The notes under the pieces are model-generated. The model was not told the DNA's origin, did not search any database, and saw only the letters and a list, made by a program, of their open reading frames with translations. Positions 25,283 to 36,600 of a DNA stretch of 64,000 nucleotides are shown here, in pieces (position 1 is the first letter of the stretch; every line of letters begins with the position of its first letter). The position numbers were made by a program, and so were the translations under genes. The stretch is from Margaritispora aquatica (lineage: Eukaryota > Ascomycota > Leotiomycetes > Helotiales > Discinellaceae): assembly GCA_007644065.1 (NCBI GenBank), contig VJWN01000037.1, forward strand, positions 62,001 to 126,000, read 5' to 3'.

Positions 25283-28200
25283 GCTCAAGCTTCGGCGCCA
25301 GAGTTAGGACTATGGGAAGTGAAGCTTCGAACCCACTAGCGCATGTCCAACGCAGTAAGTCGATCATCATCTCCCATTCATCGTACTGAATAGAGCAAAG
25401 GGATGTGGCTGAATGTATAATAGGAAACAATGTATCTGTATCCGCCGAGAGCTTGCTCGGTACAGATAATGATGAGTTGATGGAGAACGTGGGGATGCAG
25501 AGAGAGGATGACGAGTGAGAGAGGGAGGGAGTGAGTGAGTGAGTGTCATAAAGAGTGAGCTTGTTGTGTGCGACGTAGTGTGGTTTAATGCGGGGTGTGA
25601 TACCGAGGGCGAGAGAGAAGCGATGTTTTGTACGATACCCACGTTTTATGCTTTGTTTGTTTGATACTCGATATGATTTCCACTTGGCTTTCGCACTCGA
25701 AAAGAATGGGGCAGGAGAAATATCTGAAAAAATAATGAAGGGCGTTTGGGTGCAACAGCATATAATAGATAGAATAGAGGAATCCAAGAGTGTCTATTAC
25801 TAGCACTCAAGCAATACCTCGAAGACCTGCGACTCCCTAATCGTCGGGTTACCACCTTCTCTCTACTACCTTAGAACTCGTCCTGCTAACTACCACCGAC
25901 TCCTACATAGGATTTGGTTGGAAATTATGAAATCCTTAAGTAAGTACAGATAGGTACCTACCTACCCAGATAAGGGGACATCTCCACTTCCACTTAAAAG
26001 AATATCACACGTAATATATACTTAAAATCTCAAGATCAAACTAGAAACCTGGAAGGAACGAAAACAACCCAACAAAACCCAAAGAGTTCAAATACCAATA
26101 ACTATACTGGTTCTGACCTTCTAAATGAAAATAATGTATTCCGCCAGATGAACAGACAACATTACCGAATGGAAAAAATACAAACATTCTCACATGATTT
26201 CCTATCTATCACGTGGCCAGATCATAAATTCCTTTTTCCTCTTCCTCAGCAAGACCAACTAGTTGGAGCTGAATAAGAGAGGGGCAGTCTTAGTAGAGGA
26301 TACAGCTTGAAATGAAAGACAACAGTCTTGAGTGAAAGCACAAACAAGTACATGCGCCTAACTCTAGGCCATGCGGAAAAGCTGGGAACGAGGACAGGAC
26401 AGAACAGGATCAAGCATCGATGCCTGTATATTCATTCCCAGATCCAGATCAGAGATGAAAACTAATTTGCCTAGCTACGAATTAGTCTTTTGATGCGAGT
26501 CGAGCAAGGTAGGTATGGCACGCTGAACTTACAAGATCTATCCAGGAGTTCAAGATATTCAAGCTACCTTATTCCTGCCCACTTAGCTCAAATTGCTCGA
26601 TACTGTAAAGATCAAAACGAGAAAGATGCCAACGCTCGTTCTTCAGAAAGAAATGGGAACTCGAAAAACCACAGCCAGACTCACATACCAGAAGTTGCAG
26701 GATATGAATGAATTCAACACTAAGTCGCTGGCGTGAGACGAGCTGAATCCCTTAGCCGTCAATTCGGATTGTTATGAGTAGACGATCAGAGATCGAGCGA
26801 TTCAATCTTAGCCATGTCCTATTCTGGCTTGCATATTGCTGGAAGCGCCATGTACAAGAACCGGGACGTTTGAGTACATCTCAACGTTTATGTTCTCCCT
26901 GGAAAATCCTGATAAGCCCCATCACTACATCCCGTAAAGCTTTGGGTTGAACTTTCAAAGATGCTCACAAATCCACGCATGATAAGAGCCTGTCAAAAAT
27001 TGAGCGCCATACTGCTGGGGAAAAGATAAGAGACGCATACAAATGCTCAAAAAGCATCATGTGGTTCATCCCCATATGGTTCTTGGTTTGGGAAGACGGC
27101 AGAAGTGCAATTGAAGCATATCTCAATCGTGCCCCCAACGAAAATTCTCGTGTAACCGAGGAGGGCGTACTTCCCGTCCTTGAAAATAACTGTATTCATG
27201 GGGGCTGGAGAATAGCAGCGAATAGGAAATGCTTGCAGTAACAAACGTAAGTCGCCAAGATAAGAAGGAGAGGTTCGCTAGAAGGTTGAGAAGTAGTGGG
27301 AATTGACAGACAAAATGATAAGAAGATATCAACCATAAGTCGTCTGTCAATGACACTCAGTTCGTAGCCATTTTATCCAGCAATTCCAATTTGAACTGGG
27401 GCACATCCATCCAGGGTTTCGATGTGCTCTTAGTGTATTCTTGGATCCGCATGTATTGTCCTGGCGTACCGTAAGTGGAGAGAAATGGATGCTTTGATCA
27501 TTGTTCTGTACAATCCAGTATTTTTGATATGCCGGTGTTCGTGTGAACAGTATGAATCCTCAAACCCGACGATGAGAAATCTGACGTCAAAGATGTAACG
27601 ACAACTCGACTTGTCATGACAACACACAAAGCTCTGGAGAGAACTGACCGTTGAGGAATGATAAAGCGTATAGGCAACGAATCCTGTTAATGTCAGAAAA
27701 CGATCCGAAAGCATCATACGAGGATAGATACATACGGCATCATACGTCCAACTTCCGAGAGAAGATCTTTCACCCAGCCTCCCTCGTCACCCGATATTGT
27801 CCAGCGCAACATCGTTCTCTTGAATCGAGGGTACGCGGCTCCTCAACATCATAACATAACGCATTCTGCAGGCAGCAAGAAAAAAATTTCCTGTCCGTGA
27901 CCGAAGATCAACAAAATATACTGACTGATTACAGCGAGCACCTGAACGAGATATCTCCGTGCATCATGCATGCAGGTGAGAGAAGTGTAGTACAGACAGA
28001 TGGACATGACAGACAGCCCGTACTCTGCATGATCCATCCAAGAATATAGATCTGTTTTAGGAGCCAGTCAGGAAATCTGGTGAAGCGATACCTTCCTGTT
28101 GTGTGAAGGATTGCAACGCATTCACCACTTCTGCTGTCGGACTCGCGGCTGACGAGATGACCACCAAGGGACAGAATGATCAGGAATTACATACTAGGTA

Positions 28201-29399
28201 CAACGCGGTGTCTGGCAATACGTGGAGGCTCAGATCATATGATACATGAGAAGCGAAGTGCAAGATGCGTTGAAACTCAAGATTCATATTCCCCTGAATC
28301 TTGGAACCAATATCAAATGATTGTTCAGCATCAAACCTAGATCGCCAAGAAATCTCGTTGTTCGTGCACTGGCACTCACACTGACACTCTCAACGTTCTT
28401 GAAGCATACTGGGCTTATTTTTCTCGGGCAGTCATAAACATCGATGCGGCCACGTTGAGGGTCCCACAGCATGCCTACCCGACATCCAAAATGAAAATTT
28501 CAGCAAATTGACACACACCGGTACTTGAGGTTCGAAATTGCTAGTCTGAGAGCCCGCTTGATGTGTTACCGGCATGTTGAGCGTCACGAGCAGCCACGGA
28601 TGCATGCTGGGGAAGCTCCAAGCTCGGGTGGGAACCATCCCATTGGTACCACCGTGGAAAAAGGGTGCAGCATTACATTTTCCAAAAGTAACGCTGCAAG
28701 GGACCGTGAAGCTCTCCACCTGCTTTGAAGCATTTCAGTACTCCGTTTTGCCAGCCGTGCCAGCCAAATAGCAGCTAGGGCTACTCTGAATGTCCTCATG
28801 ACTTCCGGGTGTTGAGGTTCATGTGGGGGGTTATTGAAACCAACGTGTCCCGATATCGTGGCGGGAGATGGTCCTCGACAAGAGCTGTGTGTAATGTAGT
28901 CTGACCCTTTTAGAATCCAATTCCGAGTTCTAGACGTGGGGGACAAGGATCTGTCCAGACATTTTATTTCGCAAAGATCATCGCTTCGGACCAAAGAGAT
29001 GGGGAGAGACATGCAGATAACTGTACATATTCTTCGGATCCGGAGCAATTGGACGAATTATATCCAGCCAAAGTTGAATAACTCGATTGAATTTCTTATG
29101 AATTTCTTGTGCCATACTCCTCCACACCTCTCGTGGGGGACAAGATAGAGCGTTGCATCCTTTCCCTCCCATCGTAGAGACCAGACCAAGTCTCGGAAAT
29201 ACCATGGGTGAGGATGGGTATGAAAAGCAAAACAAATCGATCTGCTTCTCCAAATTGCATCCTTTCCAAACCTGAAGGTCGGGACTCCTTGGCCCCCAAA
29301 GTACGGTAATGTACAGAGGGGGGGAAGAGCTATTCTGTTTCCATGTTTCCATTGGGGGGAGTTGGGAGTACCCTTTGCTTTGTACTTTGTGGGGGTCCA

Positions 29400-30560
29400 A
29401 TTGGAAGTGTACCTAAACACCACCACCAAGCACCACCAAGCACCACCAACAACGCTGAGTACGTGCACAATATCTCCGCCCTGTGGGATGACAAGTGAGT
29501 ATCCATTAGTTGAAACCGCATCGCGTGCCCTCTCCCGGCTTCCCATTCAGGGGATCCCAGAGAATCCTAGAAAAATGCCAGACAGGCCAGACAAACAGAC
29601 CGACAGCCAGACCGACAGCCAGACAACCAGACAACCAGACAACCAGACCCGTTGGGGTGAATTTTCAAGATGCGCGTGAGGTACTCCTTGATGGTGATAC
29701 GAGGCGTGCATTGGTAGTATTCAGAAGTTTTGGTGCACCCAAGCCAACCTTTGTGGTGGCTTTTTTGGAAGTGAGTTGTCTTAGTTGTCTTAGTTGTCTG
29801 AGATACCATGTCCACTTTTGTATCGGGTGACTTCTGAATTATCAATAGCTTCACTTTCCTTCCGTGTAATGTAACTTTCATGAAATAATGAATTGCGGGT
29901 ATCTTTTCATCTTCACCATCCCAAGTGCAACAAGGGACAAAAAAGACTTTTGAGATAAATTGGGGTTTGGGGAGAAATGCCCCGAAAAATAGAATGTCTG
30001 TCTGTCTGTCCAGGAGAGAAAAGAAATTATGAAAGGAAAAGAATCCCCAGAACGTCCTTGATACCTTCTAGAAGCTCGCTAGGCGGAAAAAGGGTTCAGG
30101 GATGAAAGACATGAGCATGGATGATTAGTGGGATAAATGGGATAAATGGGATTATAGTGGATGATTCAATGGAATGCCGAGATTTCCAGGGTCTGGATAG
30201 AGGAAGCTTGGGACACTTTGGGACTTTTCAGGTTAGATCTTGGTTAGAACGTACCCTGGAAAGATGTCTTGAGGAGCTTATCCGATAAGTTTTTAGTGAA
30301 GTGTGGAGATATGCGATGCCCAGCAAGCAGCCCAGCACCCCAGGGAATGTGCAGGTGCAGGTGCAGGTGCATCTCTCACTCACTCACTCACTCACTCACT
30401 CACTTTCTTTCCTTTGATTCAGGAAGGGCAGAAGCAAGACAAGGAGATGTATAGAGCAACAGAAGATATATAAATGCCGGCTACTTCCCCAGTGGTGGGG
30501 AGCAAACGTACTCTTTATCTCTCTCTCTCTCTCTCTCTCTCACTCTCTCACTACAACTAC
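29400..30560. repeat. Cluster of short tandem repeats upstream of the AIG2-like gene
   Basis: Within about 1.2 kb: three CACCACCAAG-type units (about 29418-29450), repeated CAGACAACC and CCGACAGCCAGA units (29580-29650), three GTTGTCTTA-type units (29775-29801), TGTC repeats (about 29997-30010), GGGATAAAT repeats (about 30130), three to four TGCAGG units (about 30349-30370), a CACT array (about 30375-30404), and a CT tract with CTACCA-type triplets (30518-30600). Confidence 0.8.
30467..30474 (+). promoter_or_regulatory. Candidate TATA box
   Basis: TATATAAA lies 226 bp upstream of the AIG2-like ATG and is followed by a long CT tract, a usual fungal promoter layout. Not tested. Confidence 0.5.
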
Positions 30561-30699
30561 AACCACCACTACCACTACTACTACCACTACTCCCACAACT
30601 ACAAAACCAACTTAACTCGACTCAACTCAACTTACCACATTCAAGAACTCAACAAGTCCCTTCCATACAACTAGCAAGAATCAACTCCACAGCATCACA

Positions 30700-31395
30700 A
30701 TGGGTGAACGAACAGCTTTCTTCTATGGTATGTCAACATTCCCTCGCATATCAACTCTTCATGATCAACACTAACACTTGATAGGCACTTTGGTACTTAT
30801 CCCACCTTTCAACCCTCTTCGCAGAGCTAATACTCCCTCCAGATGGCCCGAGAGATTCTCTACAGAGTCATCTACAGCACAACCGATGTCACCAAGTTCC
30901 CAGAGACCGCACGACTCGCAAGTCAACTTGTTATCCGCCCAGCAATGCTCAAGGACCACAGTCGCCGACGTGTACGTGATGCCGACTACCCAGGAGTCAT
31001 TCCTCAGGACGGACACTCTGTTCTTGGAACGTACGTCACAGGCTTGAGGGACATTGACATCCTCAAACTCGACCAATTCGAAGGCCATGAGTACACACGC
31101 CAGCGAGTTGTGGTCCAGATCGACGGCATTGGGGGAGGAGAAGAGGTACCAGCAGAGACATACATGTACACCTGGGGTGAAAAGTACCTGGAGTCCAAGG
31201 AGTGGAACTACGATGAGTTCCGCAAGGAGAAGATGCACTTGTGGACCGGCAACAGCCCGGAATATGCAGGTTAGTCTGAATTGCTTGCGCGTTGCAGTTG
31301 CTTTCTGGTATCCCCTTTGAACGACTGCTCTGCGTGTTCCAAGTTGCTAATTCTAAGGAGATGTCGATGAGTTTGTCGCAGGAGATGCTTCGTAG
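30700..31395 (+). CDS. AIG2-like / gamma-glutamylcyclotransferase-like protein
   Basis: Four exons, 30700-30727, 30785-30792, 30843-31269 and 31358-31395, give 166 residues. The N-terminus spliced across the first two introns reads AFFYGTLMAREILYRVIY, the family opening with the YGTL loop that binds the gamma-glutamyl group. Further hallmarks: DYPGVIPQDGHSVLGTYV, then LDQFEGHEYTRQRV, with the Glu of FEGHEY at the place of the catalytic acid in the family. Later comes an AETYMY segment and a YDEFRKEKMHLW tail. The fungal AIG2 group is usually 160-200 residues, which fits. The second exon is only 8 nt (GC ACT TTG); without it the YGTL motif is lost. The last intron (88 nt, CTAAG acceptor) leads to the tail GDVDEFVAGDAS. 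The substrate in fungi is not established. Confidence 0.9.
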
Positions 31396-32836
31396 CTGTC
31401 AACCCAGAATGGAGGCCCATATACCAACAACTCTGAAACATTCGCACGACTAGAGATAAGATACCAACACGGGAAGGAGAAAGAAGTTCCTAGATCTGGA
31501 TAGGCATATAGATCGACTTCACATTTTACGGCTTTTTCAAAAATAATACCTAGGGGATCTTTTGCATAATTGGTACAACTACCGGGATCCTGGAACAGAC
31601 AGACTGGAAGGAAGGATCTGGGCAACAAAAAATTGGTGGATACACGTGTATTTTTGGGAATAGAATGGGAGGCATACTGGCGTTTTGAGATGGTTTGGAT
31701 GGTATGGGAAGGTAATAGGGAGATTGTTACAGCGTTGGGGCGTACCCTACATGTTGCGGCATGACTTAGGTGTTTGGATTATCCTGATTTTAACTAGCAC
31801 GTTGTGTTTTGGTTTTTTTATTTTTACATTGCAAGCGTCGGATTTATGGAATTCTAAACTGTTTGATGTCCAAGTTACCTTTGTCGTTTGTTTCCTACTT
31901 TCTCGCTCTCTCTTGCTATTTTGTCACTTACTGTTGTTGTGGTTTCACTTCTCAAGATCTCGCTAGGCTGAGTCCACTCGCTGTCGTTGGCCACAACCCA
32001 TCTTCTGTCTTATAAATCTTTTCCATTCCAATCATTGTGATCACCTTTCCAAATTTCTTAGACACTCGGCGTCATGTCAGGATCAATACGAAGAATTCTA
32101 GTTTGAAAATCATTGCCAAATAAAGGTCGCGCGTGGCCTCCAAATCGTTCCAATCGAAGACAAAACTAGAAGAGAAGCTTTCTAACGTCGATCTCGATCT
32201 CTTTCTCTCGCCCTTTGTTCATATTGAAGGAACAAGGGAGGTGTTAATGGTCTTTCTTTCTTTAATCTTTCTCGACATCTCGTGGGTCTTGGCTTTGTTA
32301 AGATATGAATGGTAAATGCTTTCTTTGTAGAGAAGGTTGCATGTGTGGTATTGTAGATGGGAAGTAGCAAAAGAAAGAGACAAGAAAGATATTTATTTTC
32401 GAGATGGGTATGAAGGAAGGGAAGAACTTCCTCTAATGTCCTCCTCGGATTACTCCAACCAGGCTCGCTCACTCGATGCGCGAGATGGATGGACAATCAC
32501 CACCCTACGCGTACTATAATGTTAACATCAACCTGGCTGATCTTGCATACTATGTATATACTAGAATTTTGCATTTTTCTAGCTCTTGTCAGAAGTAGAT
32601 AGATACTAAAGTCCTTGCTGTGCAAACCCTCTGCTTTATCTACACCCTCGATGCGAGGGCAGGGAGGGAGGGATTGACTGCGCCTTTTTGTGTCCTGCTT
32701 ATTGTGTCATGGACGAGGAATGGTTGCTCTGCTCGGTCTTTGCTGCGATTTAATGCATTTTGGAGACGGCGAGTGGTCTGTATCTCGTTAGGTAGGTATG
32801 GGAATGTAAAATAGTATAGATCGTCGAGGTCTTTGG

Positions 32837-32909
32837 TCTTTGATCTTTGATCTTTGATCTTTGATCTTTGATCTTTGATCTTTGATCTTTGATCTTTGAT
32901 CTTTGATCT
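32837..32909. repeat. Tandem array of ten perfect TCTTTGA units
   Basis: Ten identical 7-bp units from 32837 to 32906, followed by a partial unit and preceded by one degenerate TCTTTGG unit. Because seven is not a multiple of three, a coding role is unlikely. The perfect copies suggest recent expansion. Confidence 0.92.
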
Positions 32910-33244
32910 GGTGGAGAGAATCGCTATGGCGAGATAAAAGAGAGGTCTTGCGGCACCGGAGTTGTTGTTGGCTGTGGTTTTGTTTTTTTTGCAATTCGAA
33001 TTCAAATTCGAAATTACCCCTCAGTCCCTCAGCCCCTCAACCCTCTGCGCCTCGGCTTAGGTGACCAAACGCACGACTACCTACCGAATGCGTGATTTGA
33101 GGAGTTTTTCGACAGCAGTTGAGTCCGTGAGTGACTTAGGTAATACCCCAAGTACACTGAGTTAATGGTAATGGTAGGCCTGGGCAGGAATGGTGTTTGC
33201 AATGGTGTTGTGTTTAGGTGCCGTACCTTCCATTGCCTTGCCTT

Positions 33245-33690
33245 GACAGAATGCTGAGATGCGGATATGATTGATGAGGATGAGCATGAGGACGAGGACG
33301 AGAAAGTAAATTAAAGGAGAGCTACTAAATTCTGCTGCGCTATGCTGCCCTTGACTTAGAATGGGCTGATTTGGTACAATCAGTGGTACTGTTTCTTCTT
33401 CATCCATTCAGTCAAAAGTTTAAGGTATCTTTCTGCCAAACCGTCAAAATTGTTGTTGTCTTCGGGTGCTCTGCCGTGCTATGTTGAGATAAGGATGTGA
33501 TTGACGAGAGTGAGAAACAGTGGGAGAGCTGTTGGTTCTAACTACGCTGTTCTGTTCTGTTTTATGCTGCGATTAAGTTAAGAATTTGAGGTGAGATCGA
33601 TTGAGTTAGCTTAGTAATAATTTTGTTCTTCTCCATCTATTCAAAAGTTCATCTTTCTCCAAAATTACAAAAATCATCAAATAGTCAAAC
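33245..33690. repeat. Diverged direct duplication, offset about 230 bp
   Basis: Copy 1 (about 33245-33460) and copy 2 (about 33475-33690) share ordered blocks: TGCTGAGATGCGGATATGATTG against TGTTGAGATAAGGATGTGATTG, GGAGAGCT against GGGAGAGCT, a CTATGCTGC/TTATGCTGC block, and TTCATCCATTCAGTCAAAAG against CTCCATCTATTCAAAAG. All blocks keep the same 230-bp spacing within a few bases. Confidence 0.7.
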
Positions 33691-36600
33691 CGCCTCCATA
33701 TATCACAATAACAAACTCTTACGAGAACCAAAACCCCGCTGATTAAGCTAGAGGTTTGATTTTTATTCTTTACGGCGAAGTGAGTGGACAGTGCTGAGTG
33801 AAAACCTGAAGATGATGAGTTAGTTGATGTGATTTGATTTGAACTGGAATTAACTGAGTGGTTGAGATTTGTTTTATTAGTACTCACAAAGTTGGCAAGA
33901 AGGAACTGGTTGGACCTACCAGGCTGTTGAGGCTGGACTTGGTAGAGGGCGTGGAGTTTGAGTTTGAGTTTATATTGATAGGGACATCGAGCGAGGGGCA
34001 AGGGGAAAGGAAGTGGATGTGTGGGATTGGAGAGAGTGTAGAGGTGCGAGATTAGAGATTGGAGAGAGGAGTAAAGTAGAGCTGGATACGATTGAGTTCG
34101 AGCTTGAGTTTGTCTTCTCTCTATCATATAATACGGAAACTCATCAGTAATGATCACATAAGGTTGTTCTACCCACCAGTTGGTAGGTAGGTATTCATGC
34201 ACGTAGTTCATCCAAACCTACTTAGCTAGTTACATTGATTCAACTTAGCCTATGCTTCCTTCACGATTCTAAGGAGACAGTTCACCCGGAATCATCTCGA
34301 AGAGATAGGAAGTAGCCTTTCAAAGAACAATAAGGTACATACTAGTGTGTATCTCTTTGCAACTATGCCTCGACAATTAGTTTGCTATGAGAAAGACTTG
34401 TGTTTAAAATAGACAGGGAAAGTGATAAAGCAGCAAAGTGAGAGCATCTTCTGTGTCTACCGTGAACACTTAACTTTGAAGCTAAATGCGCGAGTACAGA
34501 ATGTCACGAGAAGAGTTGTTGTTCTTAGATTTTTTGAAAGCAGCTATGCTTGGAAACTCCCTTCTTTGCATTCGAAGCAGGTTAAGCCTTGTGGTGAGAC
34601 GAGTAGGAGACAGCTAGGATCTTAGTTAGAGGTCGCTGATATGGAGGTTCCTCGTTAACTTATTCGTCAGCTTGAGGAGTAATCTTACATGATCTCAGTG
34701 GCACTTTTGGGTATGTTGCATAAGACGAGGCATCTATGCTCGTTTCATTCTTTGAAACTCTCTACGATACTTGAGGCGTCGAGATGCTTTGTGTTGTGGA
34801 AGAGGGTGAAGTTGGTTGGCTTGTGTATGGTCTTGTGTCGTTGGGTTATATCTGCTCTTTGCCATCTTGATTTGATTCGATGATGTTTGATCTGTCTGCT
34901 TAATCCTCGAAGTCTGTAGAAGTGTTGTGAGCCTTGGTTATAGTATGAGCATATCGTTCTGAGAGAGAAAGAGGGGATACTCTAAGACTTGGCCCATACT
35001 ATTGCACTGACAACCGTACATTGCGAAATAGTTGAAAGTGTGAGAATACTCGTTACTTCCTTGAAGGTGAGGTGTTAGCTCACTGATATCTGATACTCTC
35101 ATGATTCATCTGTGAAATTAGAAGTGAATCAAAGTTACATTTGGGAAGGAGAGGAAACCATGTGCTTTGTTGGAGTTGTCCTCGAATTGTCGAATTCTCT
35201 TGATTTGGAGTGCACCTGATGATTTCGGATTCCTGTCAGCACAATCAGAACATGATCGAAGAACTGATCGTTGCAACATCTCGATCAGGATCTCCGGAGC
35301 TGGCACACATACTGACAATGACTGTTCCATTTGCAAACTCCAACCCAGTGATGCTATTTCTTGGCTGTTTATATCGACCCAAGCGCATCTGCCGAGCACG
35401 TAGACTCTGCCTGTCATCCTCGAAGCCTGTAGTAAATGAGAATGACCAGGTGGAAAATTACAATATGCATAGTCTTGAACTTTCGAGACTGTTACCAAAA
35501 CTTACAGACACGGGAACTTCGGAGTGCACATACACGCTCTAGTATTTGAAGCAAACTGTACACGGTCATCATAGTCTCATTCCTCCCATAGGTTAATATG
35601 TGAATTCGGTGGTTAACTCAAGCCCGTAGTCTCACCTTCGTATTCCATGCGACGCAGCCTCTGTTCAAGAAACAGAGGAAAAGAAAAGAAATACTTCTTA
35701 TCTGCAAAAGGATGAACACACTTCAAAGTAGGTTCCCACATTGCCATCACATTTCCCTTAATGCATTTATCTCCGATGCGCCTACACCTGCAGGCGAAGG
35801 CGGTTTCTCCAGGCGCGTAGAGGATAACCCAACGAGTCAAAACAAGAATAAGAATAAGAGTTAAGCGTAAGGTAGGTTGAAATTCTGCGACCGAAAACAA
35901 AAAACACCACCAACAAAACCTTAGTTAGAAGTGCAACCGTAATCGTAACCGCTACCTTATTCATTGTGCATGAAGTTAGTACCGTAAGGTATTATGTGGT
36001 ATGGCATAGGGTCGTGACCCGGAGCAGACCGAGACCTGGATGAAGGCCACCACACGTTGAAATGTCTCGGTGAAGAATGAAGAATATCGAGGAATGAACG
36101 ATGGCATACCAAAGACACCCAGCTGGACATGTATTCTCCTCGGGTTCTCACGATAGCGATAGCGACATCAGACACGCATCCATGATATCGAAATTCATGC
36201 ACGCGCAAAAACGCCTACCGTCCTCCCCCAAAAAGCCTGACATGATGGCGACTCCGAGCACCATCCGATCCGAAGATGAGACGAAGAAACGCAATACAAC
36301 TGTGCACTGTGCACACGGCACTAATAATTGCCACTTTATAAAAAGAAAAAGAAAAACATGCCAGATTTCCATTCTAAGTTCGGCATCATCGAGCGCAGAG
36401 CTTGTTCGCTGTGCGCTCAGGCTGTGCAAATTCATGCGATGCGACTTTTTGTTGTGGTCTGTGATGTCTCGCACAGCTGTGGCGTGAGTGTAGGTACGTC
36501 CGGTCACGGTTGAGCCACATTTAGACACACACACACACACACATGCACAAACCCCACATTCGCAGTCACCGTGTGGCTGAGGTTCTCGGTACTTGAGCAA

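Larger units (their letters stand above)
25283..30699. other. 5.4-kb region without a supported gene
   Basis: Open frames occur on both strands in several phases at the same places (for example 28584-29546, three overlapping minus-strand frames), which is the pattern of non-coding DNA with few stops. No splice-joined frame with family-like composition was found. The right end (29400-30560) is packed with short tandem repeats. A long non-coding transcript cannot be excluded. Confidence 0.5.

Noticed and set aside
25230..25787. 185-codon minus-strand frame
   Set aside because: It is low-complexity Ser/Thr/His sequence from a pyrimidine-rich stretch and overlaps the end of the small membrane protein gene.
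29058..29546. 162-codon minus-strand frame
   Set aside because: Two further minus-strand frames are open at the same place, which points to few stops by chance; it contains Trp/Gly/Pro-rich sequence unlike a folded protein.
32837..32909. Regularly spaced repeats resembling a CRISPR array
   Set aside because: Units are 7 bp with no spacers and the genome is eukaryotic; this is a simple tandem repeat.
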